Assembly: GCF_000332475.2 (NCBI RefSeq)
Contig: NZ_AOGX02000047.1
Span: 211,761-275,760, forward strand
DNA length: 64,000 nt
Origin: Leptospira yanagawae serovar Saopaulo str. Sao Paulo = ATCC 700523
GTDB lineage: Bacteria; Spirochaetota; Leptospiria; Leptospirales; Leptospiraceae
Direction of reading: 5' to 3'
A model generated the notes under the pieces. It was not told where the DNA came from. It did no database searches and saw only the letters and a list, made by a program, of their open reading frames with translations. Positions 11,281-20,910 of this stretch are shown piece by piece. Positions within the stretch are counted from its first letter, which is position 1. Every line of letters starts with the position of its first letter. The position numbers and the translations under genes were made by a program.

Positions 11281-11293
11281 TCGGAACCTTTTT
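11255..11293. terminator. Bidirectional terminator between convergent genes
   Basis: GTTCCGA (11255-11261) and TCGGAAC (11281-11287) form a stem with a 19-base loop. On the + strand it is followed by CTTTTT and on the - strand by TTTTTG, so it can stop transcription from both sides. It overlaps the last codons of the ATPase gene and lies 24 bases past the apt stop. Confidence 0.6.
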
Positions 11294-11316
11294 AAAATGT
11301 TTCTTAAATCTTAGTT

Positions 11317-11850
11317 TTAATGTCCTTCAAATTCACAAATAGAAAACACATCAATCCCATACGTATCTTTGATCCGTTTCGCTCCACCTAAATCAGGTAA
11401 GTTGATGATCGTAGAACATTCGTGGATTTGGCCTTTCAAATTTTGGATGAGTTTGATGGATGCTTCCAAGGTTCCCCCAGTTGCAATCAAATCGTCCATA
11501 ATGAGAACCCTGTCTCCTGGAACGATTGCGTCGGTATGGATTTCTACATGGTCAACACCATACTCTAGTGCATAAGATTCAGAAATGGTATTGCCTGGAA
11601 GTTTTCCTTTTTTTCGGATGGGAACAAAACCCACTCCCAATTGGAAAGCAAGCGCTGCCCCTGGGATGAAACCTCTTGCGTCGATAGCAGCAATTTTATT
11701 TAATTTTGCATTTTGGTAACGTTCTACAAACATCCCAATGGTAAGTTGGAAACCTTCTGGATCGATGAGAAGGGAAGTGATGTCTCGAAACAAAATCCCT
11801 GGTTTCGGATAATCAGGAATGGTTCGTATCTTAGATTTAACAATGGACAT
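11317..11850 (-). CDS. apt: Adenine phosphoribosyltransferase
   Basis: This enzyme makes AMP from adenine and PRPP in purine salvage, in the cytosol. From the ATG at 11850 it has 177 residues, the usual length for Apt. The N-terminal region reads [18 protein letters not shown], and [10 protein letters not shown] and the PRPP loop [13 protein letters not shown] are present, all typical of bacterial Apt. The frame extends upstream to a TTG at 11886, but that would run into the terminator of the upstream gene, so the ATG is preferred. Confidence 0.95.
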   Translation of the reverse strand: MSIVKSKIRTIPDYPKPGILFRDITSLLIDPEGFQLTIGMFVERYQNAKLNKIAAIDARGFIPGAALAFQLGVGFVPIRKKGKLPGNTISESYALEYGVDHVEIHTDAIVPGDRVLIMDDLIATGGTLEASIKLIQNLKGQIHECSTIINLPDLGGAKRIKDTYGIDVFSICEFEGH

Positions 11851-11887
11851 AAAAGGATGAAACCTAGGAAGACTAGGGTCTTGCAAT

Positions 11888-11915
11888 AAAAAAAGGCCGG
11901 CAAATGCCGACCTTT
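11888..11915 (-). terminator. Rho-independent terminator after htpX
   Basis: Read on the - strand, an 11-base stem (AAAGGTCGGCA with TGCCGGCCTTT, one G-U pair, 2-base loop) is followed by a run of seven T. It lies about 30 bases after the htpX stop and just ahead of apt, separating the two genes. A second short inverted repeat, TTCGAA-CGAA-TTCGAA (11923-11938), sits between it and htpX. Confidence 0.85.
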
Positions 11916-11943
11916 CTCATCATTCGAACGAATTCGAAAAGGA

Positions 11944-12834
11944 TTATCTCATTTGTTTGAGAGCCAAAATTCGTTCTTCCAATGCCGGGTGGGTCGCAAA
12001 AAGGGATAAAAATCCCCCTTTTTTGGAAGAGATTTTAAAAGAAGCAAGGGCTTCTCCTCTTGGGTCCTCTGGCATCTCTACCATTTGTCTGAGGGATTCA
12101 AGAGCTGAAATCATTGATTCTCTACCCGCAAGTTTGGCACCACCGGCATCGGCTCTAAACTCTCTTTGGCGAGAGAAGTAAGCCACTGCCATCGATCCAA
12201 GAATGGAGAATACGATATCAAGTAAGATGGTCACTGCAATGCGAACGATATGCGCCATTTCTTCTTTCACAGCGTTTGACGCAACATACGCGATGATCCG
12301 AGAGATGAACATTGCAAACGAGTTCACAACACCTTGGATGAGGGTAAGGGTTACCATATCACCATTTGCGATGTGAGACAATTCGTGAGCGAGTACACCT
12401 TCTAACTCTTGTGTGTTCATTCGATTGAGTAAGCCAGTGGAAACAGCAACAAGCGCACTGGACTTACTTGGTCCTGTTGCAAAAGCGTTTACTTCAGGTG
12501 ATTCGTAAATTCCCACCTCAGGCATCGGTAAGTGGGCTCTCTGTGCGAGAGATTGGACGCGACGGTAGATTTCCATTTCGTGAGAGGAAGCTTGTTTGGG
12601 ATCGATGATTTTCACTCCCATCGTCCACTTCGCCATCATTTTGGAAAGTAAGAGGGAAATAAATGATCCCGCCATACCCCACATCAAACAGAAAACAATG
12701 AGTTGCGTTAGGTCCAAACCAAAAGCTCGGATGCTAAATCCCATCGAGCCCATAAGGGTGGTGACGATGGAAATTGTAGTCATAATCAATATGTTAGTTA
12801 ACAGGAAAAAACCGATTCGTTTGATCCAAGTCAT
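11944..12834 (-). CDS. htpX: Membrane zinc metalloprotease HtpX
   Basis: This 296-residue M48 family protease degrades damaged inner-membrane proteins. Two N-terminal transmembrane segments are followed by the catalytic motif AHELSHIANGD (HExxH), two more hydrophobic segments, then REFRADAGGAK, which supplies the third zinc ligand Glu/Asp region. Length and layout match the family. AAGGAG lies about 10 bases upstream of the ATG. It is a single-gene unit closed by the terminator at 11888-11915. Confidence 0.96.
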   Translation of the reverse strand: MTWIKRIGFFLLTNILIMTTISIVTTLMGSMGFSIRAFGLDLTQLIVFCLMWGMAGSFISLLLSKMMAKWTMGVKIIDPKQASSHEMEIYRRVQSLAQRAHLPMPEVGIYESPEVNAFATGPSKSSALVAVSTGLLNRMNTQELEGVLAHELSHIANGDMVTLTLIQGVVNSFAMFISRIIAYVASNAVKEEMAHIVRIAVTILLDIVFSILGSMAVAYFSRQREFRADAGGAKLAGRESMISALESLRQMVEMPEDPRGEALASFKISSKKGGFLSLFATHPALEERILALKQMR

Positions 12835-12919
12835 AGGAAATTGTTCTCCTTAAGGTCCAAGAAGGAACCTATTCTTTAGACTGAAACTGTATGACCTTTT
12901 CCAAAAGATTACAAGCAAT

Positions 12920-14535
12920 TTAATGGTCTGCTGGATCTGCTTTTTCTTTCGAACCAAGGAACTTCACGAACAAAAATAAGGTCGCAAGCGACAGGTAGGC
13001 GATTGGAAAATCCCAATTGGCAATTTCTGTGAATCGATTCAAAATCGCATTTCCTTTCAGCTCGTACGCGTGGATCCAGCCAACTGTAGATAAAACTGCG
13101 GCAATCACAGCCCATAGGCTTGCCTTCCACCATTCTCGTTCCAAAATGAATACCACCATCGCCGCCCAAATCATGGAAGTGATTAAAAATCCTTGGGAAA
13201 GAGAAAGGACTCCACCCAAAGCGTACGGCAAAAATGGCAAATGGGTTGGGATGTCTGATAAGGAAAAATGGATTTCCTTATTTGCACCTAATTCTTGTAA
13301 TATGCCCTGAAGTTTTCCATCCAAAAATAAAAACACGTTTTGAATGATAAGCACTGCCCAGCCAGCAAAGGCTGGAAGTAGTCCCACAACAACGGCAGGG
13401 GAATGGTGTTTCGGAATGGCTTGGAATGCTTGGCTTGTGATGATGATTCCAATCCAAAGGACAATGGCCATACCCGCTTCCACAGGGATAAGAGCTTGGA
13501 TGAGGCCCATCAGTCCAAAAAGACTCACAACTGTCATAAATACACCAGATAACATCGAATAACTATGTTTGGCACCTAACGCTTTCCATCCGGGGTGACC
13601 GATATAAATGGTTGTTGGGAATGGAGATCCAAAGGCAGTTCCTGCAAGTGTTCCCAATCCATTCACAAGTAAGGATGTTTTTGTATCAAAACTATCACCG
13701 GATGCTTCTGCGGATTCTATGTTTTGTAAAGAACCAATGACATTAAAAATTCCCATTGGTAAAATAATGGAGAAATATGCTTGTAAATTTGCATAGTTCA
13801 GTGTTTCCAAAAGAGGAAATAAAGAAAGTTGTGGGAAATAAAAACCTAAATTAGAAAGTCCGTTTTGGATTCCACCTTCTTTGTAGATAGGGTCTCCCAA
13901 AATCCAGAAAGATACGAAAGAAATACTCCCACTAAAACCGATAAAAATCCACCAGGGATTCCAAATGGAAAACGAACCTTCCCAAAATATTGTAATAGGA
14001 TGACACCTAATGGAATAAAGGCGATGAGTGGCCTTTCAAATGTTTTGAGTAAAAAATCCATAGAAATAAACGTAAGTGCAATGCCTGCCAAGGCAGAGAG
14101 TAGAGCCGCTCTCGGTGTGTACTTACGAATGTGGGCTGCAAGAAATGACCCCAATACTTCGATAAGGCCAGAAGCAAATGAAACAAGAAGCCCTGCTTTC
14201 CAAGCTTCTTTGTAATCACCAGTTGCTTGGTAAGTGGGAAACATCACAAAAAAGATAAAAGCAAATAGAGAAACAGTGTTTATTCCATATGGGATGGCAG
14301 TGACATCACTTCGATTGGTTCGTTGTCCCAATTTCCAAGCTTGCCATGCATAAAATACATTCCCAACAAGTAACGAAACGGCGGCACCAGGTAACACCAC
14401 TGAGGTGATAAATTCCATTGGGAAACCACAAACTCCCATACATAGGGCAGAGAGTACCAGTAATTGGATGAGGTTGTCGACCATGAGTCCAAAAAATCCG
14501 TCTAGGTCACCTCGAGTGATGGTAAAAAAATTCAT
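12920..14535 (-). pseudogene. NCS2-type nucleobase permease gene split by a frameshift
   Basis: Two overlapping reading frames, 14535-13846 (229 residues) and 13900-12920 (326 residues from a TTG), together encode one polytopic transporter of the NCS2 (xanthine/uracil/AzgA-like) superfamily. The first half has RSDVTAIPYGINTV and several membrane helices. The second has a helical segment with NVIGSLQNIESAEASGD and the remaining helices. The join is at 13896-13898, where GGG in the coding strand should be GGGG to give SGFWGDPIYKEGG. If the base loss is real, the protein is probably dead. A sequencing error is equally possible. Its ATG overlaps the stop of the SspB-like gene (ATGA), so the two form an operon. 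Substrate unknown. Confidence 0.8.
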
Positions 14536-14990
14536 TCGCTTCTTTTGCCTCCAAAATCTACGCGAATCACATTTCCCTCACCTGTCACTTCTGGTTTGGG
14601 AGATTTAGGTTTTGTTTGGGGTTCGTCTGCATTTCCACTAGTTTCGATTTGTAAAAATCGAAGTTGGGAGGCAGAATTTTGGAATTTATCGTAAATACGA
14701 AACACTGCATCCCAAGGGATCATTGTTGGCTCCCAAGTAGATCCAAATTGTAATTCGGCAAATAGATAATCCGGTTTGCTATCTAAAACTTTTACGGCTT
14801 TGTCACCAAATACGAGTACAATGCCAGATTCTTTTTCGGCATTTAAAAGTCCTCGTTTTCCGATTTCTAATTTGGGATGGGGCATAACATGGATATAAAA
14901 AACACCAAATCGTTCCCAATATAAATTGAATAAATCTCTTTTGAACTCACGTAACGTTGTGATTTCTTCCTGCGTGAGGTTTTCGCTCAT
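14532..14990 (-). CDS. SspB-like protein (possible ClpXP adaptor)
   Basis: This soluble 152-residue protein follows the SspB pattern: helical N-terminus, a beta-rich core with GLLNAEKESG, DYLFAELQFGSTWEPTMIPWDAVFRIYDK (compare the ARFGG...VPLAAVLAIYAREN core of E. coli SspB), then a low-complexity linker rich in Pro/Lys and a short conserved tail, NVIRVDFGGKR. In SspB such a tail docks on ClpX and the core binds ssrA-tagged proteins. The function is inferred from the pattern, not proven. Both ends overlap neighbouring genes by ATGA, so it is in one operon with the FlaA1-like gene and the permease. Confidence 0.6.
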   Translation of the reverse strand: MSENLTQEEITTLREFKRDLFNLYWERFGVFYIHVMPHPKLEIGKRGLLNAEKESGIVLVFGDKAVKVLDSKPDYLFAELQFGSTWEPTMIPWDAVFRIYDKFQNSASQLRFLQIETSGNADEPQTKPKSPKPEVTGEGNVIRVDFGGKRSE

Positions 14991-16870
14991 AAATTCCTTT
15001 TACCGTGTGATGTTTCCCATTCAATGTATTCATCATGGATTTTGTATTCTGGAATGATGTCTTTTAATCCAAGAAAAATCTCTCGATTTTTATTAGCCTT
15101 TGCCAAAGAAAACAATCGATTGAGTTTGTTTTGGAAAAGTAATAAATTGTAATGATCCAGTGGGGCAGCGATTCGGATTTTTGGATGATGGGTTTTTTTG
15201 ATCCCTTCTGCATTTAACAGAAGTTCTTCGTACAATTTTTCCCCTGGCCTTAGTCCTGAAAATTCAATATTGATGTCTTTGTAGGGTGTGTAACCTGACA
15301 AACGAATCATTTCTTCTGCAAGCGAAAGGATTCGAACAGGTTCCCCCATATCGAGTAAAAAGATTTCACCATGTTCTCCCATACTACCTGCTTGTAATAC
15401 AAGTTGGGTGGCCTCAGGTATCGTCATAAAGTATCGAATCACTTCCGGGTGGGTTACGGTGACTGGTCCACCACGTTTGATTTGTTCTCGAAATCTTGGG
15501 ATGACACTTCCATTGGATCCTAAAACGTTTCCAAATCGCACTGTGATGAATTTGGTTCTTGAATTTTGTGAGATATGTTGCAAATAAATCTCAGCGGCTC
15601 GTTTAGATGCACCCATAATATTGACCGGGTTTACTGCTTTATCAGTAGAAATGAGGACAAAACGTTCGACACCGATGAGACGGCATACATCGGCTACATT
15701 TTTCGTACCCATCACATTGTTTAGGATCGCTTCTGATGGATTGATCTCCATCATTGGAACGTGTTTGTATGCGGCGGAATGGAAAACAACGGCGGGCCTA
15801 TGTTCTTCAAATACTGCAGAAATTCTGGATAAATTTTTGACATCTGCGACAACAGGACGGATATCAATATTAAACTCTGAAAAGTTTTTTCTTAATTCGT
15901 AGTCAATTTCATATAACGGGGTTTCGGCGGCATCCAAAATGACAAGAACACTTGGTTTGAAAAGAGCCACTTGGCGGCAAATTTCAGAACCAATCGATCC
16001 ACCAGCGCCTGTTACAAGGATCACCTTTTTTTCTAAGTAAGATCGTATGGATTCAATTTCTAAATTGACTGTGGGTCTGCCAAGTAAGTCTTCCACTTGG
16101 ACTTCCCTGAGTTGGGTGATATTCGGTTTTCCTGCGAGATATTCGCCAAACGTTGGTAAGATTTTAAATTCAACACCTGAGCCATCACACTCTTTCATGA
16201 GTTTACTCACAACACGTCCGTCAGGTTGGGGCACGGTCATGATCACTTTTTTGATGCCGTAACGTGTGAGCACCTTACCAATATCATCTGTTGTTCCAAG
16301 GATAGGTACCCCTTGGATGTAACCACCTTTTTTGGCAGCGTTGTCATCCAAAAATCCCACAGGTAAATATTCTAAATTAATATTTCGCCGAATTTCAGTT
16401 AGGAAGGAACTACCTAGTTTGCCAGCACCCACGATGAGAATGGGGATTCCTTTTCGAATTTTATCGGAACTAAATATTTGTTCACGGATCATCCTCCAAC
16501 TCAAACTTCGTAGGCACAAAAACCCAAGTAAGATGAGGGTATCAAGGATCGGAACCATCCTTGAGAGTTGGTAAAATCGATTGTAAAAAAGTAAGGCAAG
16601 GGTTGAAACAAGGGAAGACAGAATGGTTGCTTTGATGATGGAGAGTAGGTCGTGAAGGGATGCATACGACCACAAGGAGCGGTAAATCCCAGAAAATAGA
16701 AAAACCACACTGCGAGTGACCACCACAATTGTGGCGCAAATCCAAAAATCGGGGTAGTTGTCCAAAAAACTTATGTTTTCGAAACGCACAAGGTGTGCGA
16801 GAAAATAGGACAAAAACATAAAGAGGATGTCGACAGGAAAAACCCAGTATCTTCTCGGAATCGATTTCAT
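14987..16870 (-). CDS. FlaA1/WbpM/CapD-like nucleotide-sugar 4,6-dehydratase, membrane-bound
   Basis: The protein has about 627 residues. Four transmembrane segments occupy roughly residues 1-140. A first nucleotide-binding domain has VGAGKLGSS and a second SDR domain has VTGAGGSIGSE, STDKAVNPVNIMGASKR and RFGNVLGSNGSV. This layout matches WbpM/PglF-type UDP-GlcNAc dehydratases that start synthesis of deoxyamino sugars for surface glycans. Met in place of Tyr in the MxxxK motif is normal for this group. I chose the ATG at 16870 because the first membrane helix follows it; the frame is open to 16963. It is the first gene of an operon with the SspB-like gene. Confidence 0.92.
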   Translation of the reverse strand: MKSIPRRYWVFPVDILFMFLSYFLAHLVRFENISFLDNYPDFWICATIVVVTRSVVFLFSGIYRSLWSYASLHDLLSIIKATILSSLVSTLALLFYNRFYQLSRMVPILDTLILLGFLCLRSLSWRMIREQIFSSDKIRKGIPILIVGAGKLGSSFLTEIRRNINLEYLPVGFLDDNAAKKGGYIQGVPILGTTDDIGKVLTRYGIKKVIMTVPQPDGRVVSKLMKECDGSGVEFKILPTFGEYLAGKPNITQLREVQVEDLLGRPTVNLEIESIRSYLEKKVILVTGAGGSIGSEICRQVALFKPSVLVILDAAETPLYEIDYELRKNFSEFNIDIRPVVADVKNLSRISAVFEEHRPAVVFHSAAYKHVPMMEINPSEAILNNVMGTKNVADVCRLIGVERFVLISTDKAVNPVNIMGASKRAAEIYLQHISQNSRTKFITVRFGNVLGSNGSVIPRFREQIKRGGPVTVTHPEVIRYFMTIPEATQLVLQAGSMGEHGEIFLLDMGEPVRILSLAEEMIRLSGYTPYKDINIEFSGLRPGEKLYEELLLNAEGIKKTHHPKIRIAAPLDHYNLLLFQNKLNRLFSLAKANKNREIFLGLKDIIPEYKIHDEYIEWETSHGKRNL

Positions 16871-16953
16871 ATCTGATAAATAAAGGTATTTGGAACAAAA
16901 TTCCTTGTAAATACAGAATCTTTTCCGAAGAATAGAAAAGAGGAAAAACCTGT

Positions 16954-17436
16954 TTGAAATCACTTCTTTTCCGCCTAGCGGGGAAATTTTCCGCAGAAAT
17001 TGGCTCGGAACTTTATTTAAAACTAAAGGAAGAAACCCTTTCGCCTTCGCTTTTTTGTCTGGATTTTAGCGAGGTGAACGAAGTCACGGAAGTGGGCTCG
17101 GAATTTCTCAAAAAAATGGCAGTCCGCTGTAAAGAGACAGGTTCCAAATTGGCTGGATTTGGTTTGAAAATAGAAATTCCTCATTTGGAATCACAAACCC
17201 TTTCTTTTTTCAATGGAGAAGCGGAATGCATCCATTACTTAGAATCATTTTACATCGGCGATTCCCCTGCCAATGAACTCATCCCAAACGCAAAAGAGGG
17301 CAAAACCATCCATTGTCCGGAATGCCAAACCAAACTCCGATTCAAACAAATGGGAGATCATCTTTGTCCCAATTGCCAAACCAAATTTTTTGTGAACCAA
17401 AAAGGGTGGGTATCAGCTTACGAACGTTTGTTGTGA
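16954..17436 (+). CDS. STAS-domain protein with a C-terminal zinc ribbon
   Basis: This 160-residue cytosolic protein starts at TTG, placed 8-9 bases after AGAGGAAA. Residues 1-~100 look like a STAS domain (LDFSEVNEVTEVGSEFLKKM; the Ser/Thr phospho-site region of anti-anti-sigma factors is only partly recognisable). Residues ~112-145 hold two CPxC pairs (HCPECQTKL and LCPNCQTKF), a zinc ribbon. It may be a partner-switching regulator or bind nucleic acid or protein through zinc. It is divergent from the FlaA1-like gene and its 3' end overlaps hrpB by 19 bases. Confidence 0.65.
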   Translation: MKSLLFRLAGKFSAEIGSELYLKLKEETLSPSLFCLDFSEVNEVTEVGSEFLKKMAVRCKETGSKLAGFGLKIEIPHLESQTLSFFNGEAECIHYLESFYIGDSPANELIPNAKEGKTIHCPECQTKLRFKQMGDHLCPNCQTKFFVNQKGWVSAYERLL

Positions 17437-19940
17437 TTCAAATGTTTTGTTGGGACTGCTTCCCAAGGTTTGTCGGGCCAAGGGTGTTTTGGATACCTAC
17501 CTTTTAACTCCTTTTTCACTTCATGATACCCAAAATTCCAAAAACTTTCTAAATCTTTTGTGATTTGCACTGGCCTCCTCGCGGGTGACAACAAATGGAT
17601 TAAAATGTTTATTTTTCCATTGGCAAGTTTCGGAAGTTGTTTTAAACCAAATAACTCTTGTAATTTGACATGTAACTCGGGTTCGTTTCCGGAATATTGG
17701 ATGGAAATCTTGGAACCTGAGGGAACATGGATAGAAGTGGGAGCTTCTTTGTTTAGAATGGATTCGTTTTCGTAACCCAGATATGCCTTAAATGCTTCCC
17801 AATAAGGAATTCGATCTAACGAGATTTTATTTGTTTCCCAATTGATGAAAGGGAATAACCACTCTTTTGCAGATTTTTTTAGCTCTTCGAAAGATACCTT
17901 CACTTCCAATATTTGGTTTTGCACCAAAAAGCGCACTCTTTCGTATAGGGATTGGAGTTCTTCTTTTCGTTTCCATTCGGATTCCCAATCCAAAGAGAGT
18001 AAATATTTTTCCAGTGCGTTTTGTAAGGCAATAGGATCTGGATTTTTTAGTTCTTTGGACTCTAATGTAAGTTCACCTAACCTTCGTTCCTCTAATACAA
18101 CTAAATTGGATTCTCCTTTTTGGGTTGTTCTGATTTCAGGGAATTGTAAGGTTTCGAGTTGGTTACTTAGGCTTTCTTTTATTGTCTCAAGAGAGATAGG
18201 TAAGTACTGAGTGATAAAAATGGATTGTCCAAAAGAAATGGTGTCAATCGCAATCAAATACTCTGGTAAATTTAATAAGTTTGTACTTAGAACTCCTATT
18301 TTCCCGTTGGAAAGTTTGTAATCATTCCCATCTGCTTTTCGTTTGGCGATCCTGTCAGGGTAACCTTGGCAAAGGTAAAACTCCGGGCTTTGCGATTGGC
18401 TTTTTTCTATATTTGAAATCCCTTCCTTTTTCCCTTGAAATATGCCAAAAATTTGTTTGTAGATCTGTTTTAATTCAGGATTGGTTAGGGTTTGGTTGGA
18501 AGAATTTCTCAGTGGAAATTCTTTTGCCTCTCTTCCGGATGATTCCTTTCCTAATATCGAAAAAATGTTTTCTACGAAAGGTTCCATTGATTTCGGTAAA
18601 ACACTTAAAATCCTTCCCAAACGGATGGGTAAAGGGTATAACAAGGCTTCTTTGCCAAGTGAAGTTAAATTGAGATTTGTATCCAAACATCCAAGTCGTT
18701 TTAACCGTTCCATGGATAGGAGGAGTGAGCCTTTGTTTGGTGGATCGAGGAATGGAAGTGAATCGATATCTTCTCCGAACGATTTCACTTCTAAGACCAA
18801 ACGATCTAAATCTCCCTCAAGAATTTCTGGTTTTGTACGATCATAAAAACTAGTTTCTTCTTCTTTGGACCAAAGCCGATACACAATACCTTTGCCTTCT
18901 CTTGCCGCACGTCCTGCTCTTTGTTTGGCGCTACTCAAACTGATGCGATCTTTTACCAAGTGTTGGATTCCCGATTCGGGATCAAACACTGAATGTTTAA
19001 AAAATCCAGTATCAAAGACAACCCGAACCCCAGGGATGGTGACAGAGGATTCAGCGATATTTGTGGAAAGGACAATTTTCTTTTTCCCATCTTTTAGAGG
19101 CAAAAAAACTTTTTCTTGATCTCGTAAACTCATGTCACCAAACAATGGAAATATGGACGAATGGTTTTGGCATATTGGATTTGATTCCAATGCCATTTTG
19201 AGATCTAAAATTTCTTTTTTCCCCGATAAAAATACTAAAATGTCACCTGATGTTTGTTCCACTGCCTTTGGAACAAGGTCTTGTAATCTTTTTTGTGAAT
19301 TTAGGTTGGACTCTCCCATATAAAAGATTTCAAGTGGGAAGGTTTCTGTGACCACTTCGATGGTAGGATTATGGATTCCAAGTTTTGAAAAGTTTTGTCC
19401 TTCTAAGGTTGCGGACATGATCAGGATTTTTAAATCGTTACGAAAAATTTCTTGTGACTTTTTTGCCAATGCAAAGCAAAGATCCGACTCCAACCTCCTT
19501 TCATGGAACTCATCGAAAATAAGAAGTCCATAGTCTGAAAGTTCTGGATCGGATAATAAATATTTTGTAAGGATACCATCCGTCACAAATTCAATTTTTG
19601 TTTCGGAACTGGCTTTTGAATCAAAACGCACTCGGTAACCAACGGTTTGTCCCACCTCCTCACCAAGCGATTCACTGATGCGTTTGGCAGCATTTTTAGC
19701 GGCAATCCGACGGGGTTCTAAGATACAAATTTTTTTACCATTCCCCAACCCTTTTTTTAATAATTCCATGGGTAGAGCAGTGGTTTTCCCTGACCCTGGT
19801 GGTGCATCTAAAATGGTGATGGGGAATTGATGGATAGATTCGGATATCGCCTGTAAGGCGGTAAGCACTGGGAATTTTGATTCGTTAGAATTCACAATAG
19901 GGGATAAAAAAATACTTTTGGTTCCTTGTAAAAAATGCAA
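17418..19940 (-). CDS. hrpB: ATP-dependent helicase HrpB
   Basis: This DEAH/RHA helicase of 840 residues has the length and motifs of HrpB: PPGSGKTTALP (Walker A), LIFDEFHERRLESD (motif II; DEFH instead of DEAH), SATLEG (III), TNIAESSVTIPG and QRAGRAAREGKGI (VI). A long C-terminal HrpB-specific region follows. The cellular role of HrpB is poorly known; RNA remodelling is assumed from the family. The frame opens at a TTG (19940). A GTG at 19895 is another candidate, and neither has a strong ribosome site. Confidence 0.9.
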   Translation of the reverse strand: MHFLQGTKSIFLSPIVNSNESKFPVLTALQAISESIHQFPITILDAPPGSGKTTALPMELLKKGLGNGKKICILEPRRIAAKNAAKRISESLGEEVGQTVGYRVRFDSKASSETKIEFVTDGILTKYLLSDPELSDYGLLIFDEFHERRLESDLCFALAKKSQEIFRNDLKILIMSATLEGQNFSKLGIHNPTIEVVTETFPLEIFYMGESNLNSQKRLQDLVPKAVEQTSGDILVFLSGKKEILDLKMALESNPICQNHSSIFPLFGDMSLRDQEKVFLPLKDGKKKIVLSTNIAESSVTIPGVRVVFDTGFFKHSVFDPESGIQHLVKDRISLSSAKQRAGRAAREGKGIVYRLWSKEEETSFYDRTKPEILEGDLDRLVLEVKSFGEDIDSLPFLDPPNKGSLLLSMERLKRLGCLDTNLNLTSLGKEALLYPLPIRLGRILSVLPKSMEPFVENIFSILGKESSGREAKEFPLRNSSNQTLTNPELKQIYKQIFGIFQGKKEGISNIEKSQSQSPEFYLCQGYPDRIAKRKADGNDYKLSNGKIGVLSTNLLNLPEYLIAIDTISFGQSIFITQYLPISLETIKESLSNQLETLQFPEIRTTQKGESNLVVLEERRLGELTLESKELKNPDPIALQNALEKYLLSLDWESEWKRKEELQSLYERVRFLVQNQILEVKVSFEELKKSAKEWLFPFINWETNKISLDRIPYWEAFKAYLGYENESILNKEAPTSIHVPSGSKISIQYSGNEPELHVKLQELFGLKQLPKLANGKINILIHLLSPARRPVQITKDLESFWNFGYHEVKKELKGRYPKHPWPDKPWEAVPTKHLNHNKRS

Positions 19941-20013
19941 ACAAAATGTATTTTTTTCTGAAAATCACAAGAATCGGGTTTCCTCCCTTTCATTTTGGGA
20001 TTAAAATTCAAAT

Positions 20014-20910
20014 GTGGTTTTTCAAGAAAAACAATACAAACTCATTCAAAATTCCATTGAGTACATCGTAAATCACTACGAAACCCAGCCAAATTTGGAA
20101 ACTTTAGCAAGTCTTTCTGGGCTAAGTCCTTCCCACTTCCAAAAATTATTTTTGTCATATGTGGGTGTTTCTCCGAAACAATTTTTGGCATCAGTTACCA
20201 TAACGCATGCTAAGCGAATTGTAAAAAAAAGGCCAATCCTTGATACAAGTTATGATTTAGGATTATCCGGTACGGGAAGGTTATATGATTTGTTTATCAA
20301 ATGGGAAGGGATGACACCTGGTGTGTACAAATCTGGTGGGAAAGGACTTAGTTTATTTTATGAAACGATCCAAACGATATTTGGAGAAATGTTCATAGTT
20401 TCTTCCGAAATAGGGGTTCAATCCCTTCAGTTTGTTTCGTCACACGAAGAAAAAGAGATCTTACTCCAGTCTCTTAAAGAGGAATTTCCAAATGCTGATT
20501 GGATTGAATCTGATGGGAATAGAGACTTACATAAAACGGTAAAAGAATATTTGCAAACATTTAGTCCACCTAACAAAAGGATACAACTGTCACTTGTTGG
20601 AACACCCTTTCAACTGAAAGTATGGCAATCCCTCTTGAAGATTCCCATGGGTGAAAACCGAAACTATGGGGAGATCGCAAAGTCCATCGGAGCACCAAAG
20701 GCGAGTCGAGCAGTCGGATCAGCGATTGGTAAAAATCCAATTGCATTCCTGATCCCTTGCCATCGGGTGATCCAATCCTCTGGACTTTTCGGAGGTTACC
20801 GGTGGGATCCCAAACGAAAAGAAATCCTTCTCATTTGGGAAAATGCTAAAACAAACTCCATTGAATCCCTTTCCCATTTAATGGGTGATGAGTCGAGTGT
20901 GAGACACTAA
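20014..20910 (+). CDS. Ada-like regulator: AraC helix-turn-helix plus O6-methylguanine-DNA methyltransferase
   Basis: This 298-residue protein repairs O6-alkylguanine by moving the alkyl group to its own Cys. Residues ~10-105 form an AraC-type DNA-binding domain (LETLASLSGLSPSHFQKLF). Residues ~120-285 form the methyltransferase, with the acceptor Cys249 in IPCHRVI and the YGEIAKSIGAPKASRAVG DNA-binding helix region. The Cys-rich phosphotriester domain found at the N-terminus of E. coli Ada is absent, so activation by methyl-phosphotriester repair is not expected. It starts at GTG. Its 3' end overlaps the convergent YhhN gene by 33 bases. Confidence 0.92.
   Translation: MVFQEKQYKLIQNSIEYIVNHYETQPNLETLASLSGLSPSHFQKLFLSYVGVSPKQFLASVTITHAKRIVKKRPILDTSYDLGLSGTGRLYDLFIKWEGMTPGVYKSGGKGLSLFYETIQTIFGEMFIVSSEIGVQSLQFVSSHEEKEILLQSLKEEFPNADWIESDGNRDLHKTVKEYLQTFSPPNKRIQLSLVGTPFQLKVWQSLLKIPMGENRNYGEIAKSIGAPKASRAVGSAIGKNPIAFLIPCHRVIQSSGLFGGYRWDPKRKEILLIWENAKTNSIESLSHLMGDESSVRH

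Noticed and set aside
12909..13169. Small - strand frame beside the permease
   Set aside because: It lies within the second half of the permease in a different frame and looks non-coding.
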